Positions 6,929-11,973 of a stretch of DNA of 11,973 nt are shown here, piece after piece; position 1 is the stretch's first letter; each line of letters begins with the position of its first letter. Below the pieces are notes generated by a model. It had not been told where the DNA came from. It saw only the letters and a list, made by a program, of their open reading frames with translations, and did no database searches. The DNA comes from Methylomonas sp. (GTDB lineage Bacteria; Pseudomonadota; Gammaproteobacteria; Methylococcales; Methylomonadaceae). Both the position numbers and the translations under genes were made by a program. The stretch covers positions 1 through 11,973 of the forward strand of contig JAQTYP010000057.1 in the NCBI GenBank assembly GCA_028688235.1, written 5' to 3'.

Positions 6929-7429
6929 ATGAAGTCCTGGCTGTATGTCGTTGCGGTCTTGATGGTCGTTGGGGGCGTTGCTTGTACGCCCGGCGAACTG
7001 ACGACGGATCACGTCATCGCCGAAGTGCCATCGTCGACCGTTTCTGCCGAAGCGGAGTTGGTCGTTTTTTTGGTCGAACGGTTGGGGATAGAACCAAAGC
7101 AGGCGATGGGCGGCTTGGGCTCTGTTTTTGCGTTCGCCCGGCAACGCATGACGCCGGAAGATTTCATGCGGCTCAGCGCTAGCGTGCCGGACATGGATGA
7201 TTATCTTTCGGCGGTACCGACCCTCCCCTCCGCAGGCTCATGGTTGGGCCCCCGTACTAATATAGCAGGAGCATCCGCGATGATGACCCGCTTTGGCGTG
7301 TTGGCCGAATCGTTCCAGGCTTTGGGGATGGATGCCGATATGCCGGCCCGTTTCGTGCCCGTTGTTCTGCAATATCTGCGAGACCAAAGCGAACTGCTTG
7401 CAATGAGCTTGTTGCAAAACGCATTTTAA
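6929..7429 (+). CDS. DUF2780 family exported protein
   Basis: This 166-residue protein has an N-terminal hydrophobic export signal (about 3-18). Cys19 sits in GGVAC, a poor lipobox because position -3 is Gly, so whether it is a lipoprotein is uncertain. The body (about 40-160) matches DUF2780 (VcgC/VcgE-type): paired helices with LVERLGIEPKQAMGGLGSVF, then MTPEDFMRLSASVPDMDDYL, then a repeat-like second half, SFQALGMDADMPARFVPVVLQYL. The function is unknown. Similar proteins carry DUF2780 as their main soluble domain. The start codon overlaps (ATGA) the stop of an open stretch running in from the end of aspS. nadA follows after 13 bp, so the gene probably shares a transcript with nadA and perhaps aspS. 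Confidence 0.82.
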   Translation: MKSWLYVVAVLMVVGGVACTPGELTTDHVIAEVPSSTVSAEAELVVFLVERLGIEPKQAMGGLGSVFAFARQRMTPEDFMRLSASVPDMDDYLSAVPTLPSAGSWLGPRTNIAGASAMMTRFGVLAESFQALGMDADMPARFVPVVLQYLRDQSELLAMSLLQNAF

Positions 7430-7442
7430 TTAGGTTGAAAAA

Positions 7443-8540
7443 ATGACTTCTACTGCCTTACCCATACACGATTATGCCCTCCTGGATGACGCCGAGTGCG
7501 ATGCGCGTATTCAGGCCGCCAAGGCCAAGCTAGGCAAGCGTTGTATCGTGTTGGGGCATCATTATCAACGCGACGAGGTGTTCAAGCATGCCGATATCTT
7601 CGGCGATTCTCTGAAATTGTCGCGCGAGGCGGCGCAATCGGAAGCCGAATATATCGTGTTTTGCGGCGTGCATTTCATGGCTGAAGTCGCCGACATTCTG
7701 TCTCGGCCGGAACAAATCGCAATCCTGCCTGACATGGCGGCCGGTTGCTCGATGGCCGATATGGCGAACAAGGTCAAGGTCCAGCAATGCTGGGACGAAC
7801 TGGCCCAGATCATTGACGTCGAAAATACCGTGACGCCTGTCACCTACATCAATTCTGCCGCGGATTTGAAGGCCTTTTGCGGTCAGCATCAAGGCATAGT
7901 CTGCACCTCGTCCAATGCCGAAAAAATCCTGAACTGGAGTTTTGCCCGGCGCGAGAAGGTATTGTTCTTTCCGGATCAGCATCTGGGACGTAATACCGGG
8001 TACCGTATGGGAATTGCGCTGGAGCAGATGGTGACCTGGGATTTCAATAAGCCGCGAGGCGGATTGACCGAACAGCAAATCCGCGATGCCAAAATCATTC
8101 TGTGGAAGGGCTATTGCTCTGTGCATCAAGCCTTTGAGCCGCAACAGATCGATGATTTCAAGGCCCGATATCCGGATACCCTCGTCATCTCACATCCCGA
8201 GGCCTGCTTCGAAGTTTGTCAAAAGTCCGATTACATCGGATCGACCGAAATGATATTGAAAATCGTCAGGGATGCCGAACCTCACACGCGCTGGCTGGTT
8301 GCGACCGAATTGAATCTGGTCAACCGACTGGCGCAGGAATGCAAGGCTCAAGGCAAGGATATTCATTTCATGGCGCCAACGTTGAGTATGTGCTCGACGA
8401 TGTTCCGCACCGATCCCCAGCATTTATGTTGGGTATTGGAAAATCTGGCGGCCGGTCACGTCGTCAATCAGGTTTCCGTGCCTGTTGAACAGGCATCTTT
8501 GGCGAAAATGGCGCTGGATAATATGCTGTTAGCATCTTAA
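7443..8540 (+). CDS. nadA: Quinolinate synthase A (NadA)
   Basis: NadA condenses iminoaspartate with dihydroxyacetone phosphate to quinolinate in de novo NAD synthesis, using an oxygen-sensitive [4Fe-4S] cluster in which one iron is free to act as Lewis acid. The protein is 365 residues, with GHHYQRDE (38-45), GDSLKLS (54-60) and FCGVHFMAE (73-81). Three cysteines are in the expected ligand contexts: Cys102 (AAGCSM), Cys225 (KGYCSVH) and Cys317 (LSMCSTM). SHPEAC (250-255) and TELNLVNRL (288-296) are also conserved. The gene follows the DUF2780 gene by 13 bp with a weak AGG ribosome binding site. It converges on rbgA, and the two stop codons share the palindrome TTAA (8537-8540), leaving no room for an intergenic terminator. 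No nadB or nadC is in the window. Confidence 0.97.
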   Translation: MTSTALPIHDYALLDDAECDARIQAAKAKLGKRCIVLGHHYQRDEVFKHADIFGDSLKLSREAAQSEAEYIVFCGVHFMAEVADILSRPEQIAILPDMAAGCSMADMANKVKVQQCWDELAQIIDVENTVTPVTYINSAADLKAFCGQHQGIVCTSSNAEKILNWSFARREKVLFFPDQHLGRNTGYRMGIALEQMVTWDFNKPRGGLTEQQIRDAKIILWKGYCSVHQAFEPQQIDDFKARYPDTLVISHPEACFEVCQKSDYIGSTEMILKIVRDAEPHTRWLVATELNLVNRLAQECKAQGKDIHFMAPTLSMCSTMFRTDPQHLCWVLENLAAGHVVNQVSVPVEQASLAKMALDNMLLAS

Positions 8541-9442
8541 CGCGCTTTTCGCGCCGCCTTTCTGGCCGCTTTTTCCGCGCGGATCGCGGCCAGTTCTACC
8601 AATTCTTCCGTTATCATCTCCGGGGTTTCGAAGCTGATTTGGCCTATCGTGCCGGCTCTGAGTTCGGTTAAAAACAGCTTGGCCGCCTTGTCCAAATCAA
8701 TTTTCTGGCCTGCGCGCAGGCATCCGCGTCTTTTACCTATGGCTTGCAGTAAAGCCAGTGCTTCGCCGGGCAAAGCGTCCAGCTGATAGCGTTTCTGCAA
8801 CTGCTCGGGGTAGACCTTGGACAGGTAGTCCAGCGCAAACAGGGCGATATCGTCGTGTTGAAAGGCAGTATCCTTGACTGCGCCGGTCACTGCCAGTCGG
8901 TAGCCGCTATTGCGATTTTCGACGTTGGGCCACAATACGCCGGGGGTATCCGATAACACGATATTGTTTTTCAGATTGATGCGTTGCTGTTGTTTGGTGA
9001 CGGCGGGTTCGTTACCGGTTTTGGCTATGGTGCGTTCGGCCAAGATGTTGATGATGGTGGATTTTCCGACATTGGGTATGCCCATGATCATCGTTCGGAT
9101 CACTTTGCCGGCTTGAGCTTTTTCCGGCAGCATCTTGCCGCATAAATCGATGATTTGTTTGACCTTATCAGTCTGCCTGATCGTAACCGCCAAGGTTTTT
9201 ACGGCTTGTGCCTGTTCCATCTGGTCTTGCCAATGTCTGGTGACGGCGGGATCGGCCAAGTCGGTTTTGTTCAGGACGCGTATTGTTGGTTTATCGCCGC
9301 GCAATTCGGCCAGCAGCGGGTTTTGGCTACTGAAGGGAATACGGGCGTCGAGTATTTCAATTAGCAGGTCTATGTCAGGTAAAGCGTATTTGATTTCCTT
9401 GTTGGCCTTATGCATATGGCCAGGGTACCATTGGATTTGCAT
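8537..9442 (-). CDS. rbgA: Circularly permuted ribosome-assembly GTPase YlqF/RbgA
   Basis: This 301-residue GTPase of the YlqF/YawG family is expected to act in late large-subunit (50S) ribosome assembly. The circular permutation is visible: the G4 motif NKTD (58-61) precedes the Walker A/G1 motif GIPNVGKST (121-129) and G3 DTPG (165-168). The N-terminus WYPGHMHKA is a family signature. The C-terminal helical domain (about 190-285) is followed by a basic tail rich in Ala, Lys and Arg (EKAARKAARKAR) suited to rRNA binding. The 301-residue length is usual for the family. Initiation at the ATG at 9442 has only a weak GAG upstream. The gene is divergent from csrA across a 167-bp AT-rich gap and convergent with nadA, sharing a TTAA stop overlap. 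Confidence 0.95.
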   Translation of the reverse strand: MQIQWYPGHMHKANKEIKYALPDIDLLIEILDARIPFSSQNPLLAELRGDKPTIRVLNKTDLADPAVTRHWQDQMEQAQAVKTLAVTIRQTDKVKQIIDLCGKMLPEKAQAGKVIRTMIMGIPNVGKSTIINILAERTIAKTGNEPAVTKQQQRINLKNNIVLSDTPGVLWPNVENRNSGYRLAVTGAVKDTAFQHDDIALFALDYLSKVYPEQLQKRYQLDALPGEALALLQAIGKRRGCLRAGQKIDLDKAAKLFLTELRAGTIGQISFETPEMITEELVELAAIRAEKAARKAARKAR

Positions 9443-9493
9443 TACAATCTCGTTACAATTTTATTGATACAATATGCATTCTACAGGATGATA

Positions 9494-9507
9494 GCCGGCG
9501 AACCGGC
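9494..9507. repeat. GCCGG-CGAA-CCGGC hairpin upstream of csrA
   Basis: A perfect 5-bp GC stem closes a CGAA tetraloop in an otherwise AT-rich rbgA/csrA divergent region. A few bases downstream is the 16-bp A/T palindrome CTTTTTTTAAAAAAAG (9530-9545). There is no long T-tract immediately after the GC stem on either strand. It may be a csrA leader structure. Confidence 0.4.
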
Positions 9508-9598
9508 AATTAAAATTCAATTAAACTTTCTTTTTTTAAAAAAAGATAATAAAATAGTCAGCTCAGTTTGTTTCAGAAACAAAGTGCTTTGGACATGT

Positions 9599-9604
9599 AG
9601 GGAG
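9599..9604 (+). promoter_or_regulatory. csrA ribosome binding site overlapping a candidate CsrA-binding motif
   Basis: AGGGAG lies 5 nt before the csrA ATG. Its first five bases, AGGGA, fit the ANGGA core recognised by CsrA. CsrA autorepression through a site overlapping its own Shine-Dalgarno is established in E. coli; here it is an inference from the motif alone. A related but imperfect ACAGGATG occurs at 9483-9490. Confidence 0.5.
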
Positions 9605-9609
9605 AGTGT

Positions 9610-9801
9610 ATGCTTATCTTGACTCGTAGAGTGGGGGAAACTTTGATGATTGGTGATGAAGTTACCGTCACCGTTCTCGGCGTCAAAGGGAATCAAGTTC
9701 GGATTGGCGTAAATGCTCCGAAGGATGTTTCTGTACATAGAGAAGAAATATACGAGAGAATTAAAAAAGAGCAATCTGAATCCAATTCCTCGGATAACTG
9801 A
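9610..9801 (+). CDS. csrA: Carbon storage regulator CsrA/RsmA
   Basis: This 63-residue global post-transcriptional regulator acts as a homodimer that binds GGA motifs in mRNA leaders and typically represses translation. MLILTRRVGE at the N-terminus and VSVHREEIYERI near the C-terminus are intact. Both contain the RNA-contacting residues (Leu4, Arg6, Arg44). The protein is slightly longer than E. coli CsrA (61 residues), with a polar Ser-rich tail. The TGA stop is only 8 nt before tRNA-Ser; the csrA-serine tRNA-arginine tRNA order is a conserved gammaproteobacterial arrangement. No terminator separates csrA from the tRNA-Ser, so they may share a primary transcript. Confidence 0.98.
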   Translation: MLILTRRVGETLMIGDEVTVTVLGVKGNQVRIGVNAPKDVSVHREEIYERIKKEQSESNSSDN

Positions 9802-9809
9802 AAATATTT

Positions 9810-9900
9810 GGAGAGATGGCCGAGAGGCCGAAGGCGCTCCCCTGCTAAGGGAGTATGTGCCAAAAGCGCATCGAGGGTTCGAATCCCTCTCTCTCCGCCA
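9810..9900 (+). tRNA. tRNA-Ser (anticodon GCT)
   Basis: This is a class II tRNA of 91 nt including encoded CCA. The acceptor GGAGAGA (9810-9816) pairs with TCTCTCC (9890-9896). The anticodon stem CTCCC/GGGAG encloses loop CTGCTAA with anticodon GCT at 9844-9846. A long variable arm and a GGTTCGAATCC T-arm are present. It reads AGC/AGU codons. Confidence 0.98.
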
Positions 9901-9927
9901 CTATAAATAAAAGCAGTAAAAAAGTTG

Positions 9928-9956
9928 TTGACAAGGAAGTAAATAATAATTATAAT
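9928..9956 (+). promoter_or_regulatory. Perfect consensus sigma-70 promoter for the tRNA-Arg/tRNA-Asn unit
   Basis: TTGACA (9928-9933) and TATAAT (9951-9956) are both exact consensus hexamers, separated by the optimal 17 bp of AT-rich sequence. The start of transcription would fall near 9963, about 9 nt before the mature 5' end of tRNA-Arg. This is typical strength for a stable-RNA promoter. Confidence 0.92.
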
Positions 9957-9971
9957 GGTCAAATCAATTAG

Positions 9972-10048
9972 GCGCCCGTAGCTCAGCTGGATAGAGTACA
10001 CGGCTACGAACCGTGCGGTCGGGAGTTCGAATCTCTCCGGGCGCGCCA
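9972..10048 (+). tRNA. tRNA-Arg (anticodon ACG)
   Basis: This is a 77-nt tRNA with encoded CCA. The acceptor GCGCCCG (9972-9978) pairs with CGGGCGC (10038-10044). The anticodon stem CACGG/CCGTG holds loop CTACGAA, with anticodon ACG at 10006-10008. A34 is normally deaminated to inosine by TadA to read CGU, CGC and CGA. Confidence 0.98.
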
Positions 10049-10076
10049 TTTTGATAAACTAAAATTACCGAATTAA

Positions 10077-10152
10077 TCCCCTGTAGCTCAGTCGGTAGAG
10101 CGGGTGACTGTTAATCACTAGGTCGGCGGTTCGAGCCCGTCCGGGGGAGCCA
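10077..10152 (+). tRNA. tRNA-Asn (anticodon GTT)
   Basis: This is a 76-nt tRNA with encoded CCA. The acceptor TCCCCTG (10077-10083) pairs with CGGGGGA (10142-10148) including one G-U. The anticodon loop is CTGTTAA, with GTT at 10110-10112. It is the last tRNA of the cluster and the boundary beyond which the sequence becomes AT-rich and accessory in character. Confidence 0.98.
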
Positions 10153-10163
10153 AATAAATCAAG

Positions 10164-10193
10164 GGCTTAGCTAAAATGCTAGGCCTTTTTTTT
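10164..10193 (+). terminator. Rho-independent terminator of the tRNA operon
   Basis: GGCTTAGC (10164-10171) pairs with GCTAGGCC (10178-10185), with one G-U, around a TAAAAT loop. Eight T residues follow directly (10186-10193). It ends the tRNA-Arg/tRNA-Asn transcript cleanly. Confidence 0.93.
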
Positions 10194-10403
10194 GCTCGTA
10201 CGTTTGTTAATGTCGCGTTCAATGTCGCTTTGTGCAATTTTTTTTGCCAATAGCGTTTCTCGTTAATTTACTGATTCAAATTTTCGCTTGTTTGGTTGTC
10301 CTTCCTTGCAAGATTTTCCATATGCGAAGGAAATTTATCCGGTGGATGTGCAGGCAGTGCCACTCTGCATCGATTTGCTTGTTGGTGATCCAAGTGTTTC
10401 AGC
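10194..10403. other. AT-rich stretch after the tRNA cluster, no convincing intact gene
   Basis: No recognisable protein is encoded intact here. A tandem 12-bp imperfect repeat (AATGTCGCGTTC, then AATGTCGCTTTG, 10209-10232) lies near its start. One plus-strand frame, 10267-10407, reads FTDSNFRLFGCPSLQDFPYA... ending ...LLVGDPSVSA before a TAG. It has some protein character but no ATG. Another plus frame feeds the MITE-split ORF described separately. The stretch is probably decayed mobile-element DNA. Confidence 0.45.
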
Positions 10404-10728
10404 TTAGCAGGTTGTTGAAAAAAGAAAATCGGTGGAGAAATTTTCCTAAAACCCCCAAATTTTCCGTAAAAAGCCGTTTTTCTGGGACGAAAAATCAATG
10501 ACTTACGTAATTTGGCTTTGCATGAAAGCCATTTTTTGGCAAAAAGTGGAGCAAGTTTTTAAATTTCAACAGCCTGTTAGAGAGGCGCTCAAGGGTGTGG
10601 CTTTGTCCGCACTCATTAAGCTGAAGTGTGGATCTATGTTGAGTGTAATTCGGAGCGATACGGCTCTGAAGCCTGTTTTATCGGAAGGCTTGTGGTTTGT
10701 CGTTTATGAAATGACGGTCGAATCTTAA
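10322..10728 (+). pseudogene. Small hypothetical ORF interrupted by a MITE-like insertion
   Basis: As the sequence stands, an ORF from 10498 to 10728 (76 residues) has its first 26 codons inside the inserted element, so its start is probably fortuitous. Removing 10408-10580 (the element plus one TTAG copy) joins an upstream frame with ATG at 10322 to the downstream frame. This gives a continuous 77-residue ORF, or 107 residues from ATG 10232, ending ...GLWFVVYEMTVES. The junction reads ...VFQL-REALKGVALSAL. I do not recognise the product. The stop codon overlaps that of the convergent AlpA-like gene in a shared TTAA, which modestly supports a real 3' end. Whether the upstream half was ever coding is uncertain, because a different frame there also looks protein-like. 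Confidence 0.35.
10408..10576. mobile_element. 169-bp MITE-like element with 13-bp terminal inverted repeats and TTAG target duplication
   Basis: The left end CAGGTTGTTGAAA (10408-10420) and the right end TTTCAACAGCCTG (10564-10576) are inverted repeats matching at 12 of 13 positions. The element is flanked by the 4-bp direct repeats TTAG (10404-10407 and 10577-10580). A 4-bp YTAR-type duplication is characteristic of IS5-superfamily transposition. There is no room for a transposase. The interior is AT-rich with small dyads (GGCTTT/AAAGCC around 10512-10528) and two AAATTTTCC copies. It would be mobilised in trans by a full-length relative elsewhere. The boundary call rests on the coincidence of TIRs and target duplication. 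Confidence 0.75.
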
Positions 10729-10904
10729 AGTGCTGATTCAATGAGTTGGTCAAGATCTTCTCTTTTGCAAACGGTCGTTCGTGAGCCTATTTTTGCGGTA
10801 GGGATCTTGCCTTTCGCGACAAGGCGCCAGAAGGTTGCGATACTGATACCTAGATATTCGGCGGCAGATTTGGGGCGAAGATAAACTAAAGCCGGCTTGT
10901 CCAT
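10725..10904 (-). CDS. AlpA/excisionase-like helix-turn-helix protein
   Basis: This 59-residue protein is too short for many gene callers. It reads MDKPALVYLRPKSAAEYLGI, then SIATFWRLVAKGKIPTAKIG, then a short basic wing (SRTTVCKRED) and a final helix (LDQLIESAL). This is the winged-helix layout of AlpA/HTH_17 phage and integrative-element regulators: helix 1 with AAEYLGIS, recognition helix TFWRLVAKG, beta-hairpin KIPTAKIGSR. GAGAGG lies 5 nt upstream of the ATG, an excellent ribosome binding site. AlpA proteins activate or assist excision of prophage-like elements; no integrase is seen in the window, so it is an orphan. It converges on the MITE-disrupted ORF with a shared TTAA stop. Confidence 0.85.
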   Translation of the reverse strand: MDKPALVYLRPKSAAEYLGISIATFWRLVAKGKIPTAKIGSRTTVCKREDLDQLIESAL

Positions 10905-11243
10905 AATATCCTCTCTACTAAATGGGAACGCTTTGCAGGCGGTTTAATTGAATCAAATATCGTCATAAGGGCTTTAGATCTATCATTTACGAAGTGATCG
11001 ATAAAGGCTATTAAAAACCCTGAGTTGCAGCTCCAAGAGTTTTTCATGAGAGTTTTCTAAGCGGTTTTGCAGTAGGTGCTTCCTTGGTTCAATGAATTTG
11101 TTGATGTCTTGTGAGGTTTAATGTTTCTGCCTTGAATTGCTTGTCACCAGGTTGGTAAGTTCTCCTAGATAAGTGCGCTTAGTGTGCTGGTGAAATCAAA
11201 AAATCTTGCAAGGAATCACTAAAAACGTTAGACTTCGTCTTGG
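10905..11243. other. Gene-poor AT-rich gap between the alpA-like gene and the TonB receptor control region
   Basis: I see no supportable gene here. On the minus strand an open stretch at 10983-11117 reads TSQDINKFIEPRKHLLQNRL and then ENSHEKLLELQLRVFNSLYR, with coiled-coil character, but it lacks ATG, GTG or TTG and is bounded by stops. A 53-codon ATG frame (10893-11054, minus) overlaps the alpA-like gene out of frame and resembles no family. Either could be a scrap of an eroded mobile element. Confidence 0.4.
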
Positions 11244-11268
11244 ATAGATGTGATCAATAAACATCTAT
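11244..11268. promoter_or_regulatory. Inverted repeat 1 (8-9-8) over the likely receptor promoter
   Basis: ATAGATGT (11244-11251) and ACATCTAT (11261-11268) form a perfect 8-bp dyad with a 9-nt spacer. Its right arm overlaps an exact TATAAT (11266-11271) that could serve as the -10 box. The best -35 candidate (TTGGAT, 11240-11245) has a suboptimal 20-bp spacer, suggesting activator dependence or a different promoter. A transcription-factor operator is an inference. Confidence 0.5.
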
Positions 11269-11279
11269 AATTATTTATG

Positions 11280-11304
11280 TTTCAAATGGTTATGATATTT
11301 GAAA
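11280..11304. promoter_or_regulatory. Inverted repeat 2 (8-9-8) upstream of the TonB receptor
   Basis: TTTCAAAT (11280-11287) and ATTTGAAA (11297-11304) form a perfect 8-bp dyad with a 9-nt spacer, the same geometry as the dyad at 11244-11268 and centred 36 bp downstream of it. It would lie in the 5' leader if TATAAT at 11266 is used. A TATGAT within its centre could be an alternative -10 box. Confidence 0.5.
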
Positions 11305-11336
11305 TAAAAAGTAAATAATTGCTAAGAAGGTGTGGC

Positions 11337-11973
11337 GTGAAAATGTCAAAACCACTTCTTTTTTTCGTTATCTTATTGCCCGAAACCATCCACGCTATGG
11401 ATGATTTGGAATTGATATACGGTAACGACAAAATGATATCCATAGCATCCGGTCATGCTGTGCCGATAAATCGCGCGCCTAGCGTAACCTCTGTCATCAC
11501 TCAGGAAGACATTGAAGCGATCGGAGCGCGGCGCTTAGAGGATGTTTTAGAATATTTGCCCGGAATCCATGTGAGCAGTGCCAGAGCCGGCAATAAAGTG
11601 GTTGGGTTCCGAGGTATCTATTCCGAAGCCAATACCCAGGTTTTGGTGTTGGTGAATGGGATTCCCCTCAGAAATACCGCAATTGGCGGCAAGCCGCTCG
11701 CTTGGACCATGCCGGTCAAGAACATATCGCATATAGAAATTATCCGGGGTCCCGGGTCTATGCTTTACGGTGGCGATGCCACTACCGGGGTGATCAATAT
11801 CATTACGAAAACCGGAAATGAAATCAACGGCGGTTATGCCGGTGGTTTCTTCGGTAGCCGAGATATCTACGAAGGATGGTTGCAATATGGCGAAAAAGAA
11901 GCGGATTGGGAATACGCCGTTTCTTTGCAAGGTGGAACGACCGGCGGCACGCGGGGATATATTCAACGGGATG
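11337..11973 (+). CDS. TonB-dependent outer-membrane receptor, 3' truncated by window end
   Basis: This is the N-terminal 212 residues of a TonB-dependent transporter that would import a siderophore, vitamin, metal chelate or similar ligand using energy from TonB-ExbB-ExbD. I choose the GTG at 11337 because AAGAAGG (11324-11330) is 6 nt away, against 12 nt for the ATG at 11343. Residues 1-20 form a signal peptide ending TIHA. A short mature N-terminus with a possible TonB box around MISIASG (33-39) follows. The plug domain (about 47-155) has SVTSVITQEDIEAIGARRLE, EYLPGIHV, and RGPGSMLYGGDATTGVINII, the classic plug C-terminal motif. Beta-barrel strands begin at about 160. No ligand can be assigned from the plug alone. 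The dyads upstream suggest specific transcriptional control. Confidence 0.93.
   Translation, partial: MKMSKPLLFFVILLPETIHAMDDLELIYGNDKMISIASGHAVPINRAPSVTSVITQEDIEAIGARRLEDVLEYLPGIHVSSARAGNKVVGFRGIYSEANTQVLVLVNGIPLRNTAIGGKPLAWTMPVKNISHIEIIRGPGSMLYGGDATTGVINIITKTGNEINGGYAGGFFGSRDIYEGWLQYGEKEADWEYAVSLQGGTTGGTRGYIQRD

Noticed and set aside
7009..7194. Minus-strand ORF opposite the DUF2780 gene
   Set aside because: It is antisense to a well-supported exported protein with a matching family pattern, and shows no independent evidence of coding.
9693..10049. 118-residue minus-strand ORF across csrA and the tRNAs
   Set aside because: It is the antisense translation of tRNA-Ser and tRNA-Arg (the familiar RPERFELPT / GERGIRTLD type artefacts), not a gene.
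10983..11117. Coiled-coil-like open stretch on the minus strand
   Set aside because: It has 44 codons with no ATG, GTG or TTG start, no ribosome binding site, and stops on both sides. At best it is a gene scrap.
10153..11973. CRISPR array or toxin-antitoxin system in the AT-rich accessory region
   Set aside because: There are no regularly spaced repeats, and no recognisable toxin or antitoxin fold pair. The small convergent ORF and the alpA-like gene are not arranged as a TA operon.

Overview
The window reads as a chromosomal contig end from a gammaproteobacterium. Protein flavour and gene neighbourhoods (fmdB-aspS; csrA-tRNA-Ser-tRNA-Arg; gammaproteobacterial-type PyrC, AspRS and CsrA) suggest a Methylococcales-like methanotroph, but that assignment is impression only. 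The first 17 bases match the 3' end of the Illumina TruSeq adapter, so biological sequence starts at about position 18.

Layout. (1) 18-512, minus: 5' part of a secreted protein with an Ig-like region and the start of a DUF2135/YfaP-like domain, cut by the contig end. (2) 516-789: gene-free stretch with two imperfect ~46-bp direct repeats enclosing a palindrome-rich REP-like block. (3) 790-3454, minus: a three-gene glycolipid-modification cassette, transcribed ArnT/PMT-like transferase, then GT2 polyprenyl-phosphate sugar synthase, then a LAB_N membrane protein. (4) 3573-4622, minus: pyrC (dihydroorotase), divergent from fmdB-aspS (4732-6862, plus). aspS carries the His and Gly associated with non-discriminating AspRS. 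(5) 6929-8540, plus: a DUF2780 exported protein and nadA (quinolinate synthase), convergent with the circularly permuted GTPase rbgA/ylqF (8537-9442, minus). (6) 9610-10193, plus: csrA, tRNA-Ser(GCT), then tRNA-Arg(ACG) and tRNA-Asn(GTT) behind a perfect consensus sigma-70 promoter and closed by a strong rho-independent terminator.

(7) From 10194 to about 11336 the character changes: AT-richer, few genes, a 169-bp MITE-like insertion with a 4-bp TTAG target duplication splitting a small ORF, and an orphan AlpA-type excisionase/regulator (10725-10904, minus). This looks like the eroded remnant of an element beside the tRNA-Asn gene; no integrase is visible. (8) 11337-end, plus: 5' part of a TonB-dependent receptor starting at GTG, preceded by two inverted repeats of identical 8-9-8 geometry, one covering the likely promoter.

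Most of the window is housekeeping: pyrimidine and NAD biosynthesis, aspartyl/asparaginyl-tRNA supply, ribosome assembly and global RNA regulation. The accessory interest lies in the glycolipid cassette and in the tRNA-Asn-adjacent region with its MITE, AlpA gene and TonB receptor control region. I did not find a convincing wholly new multi-gene system.
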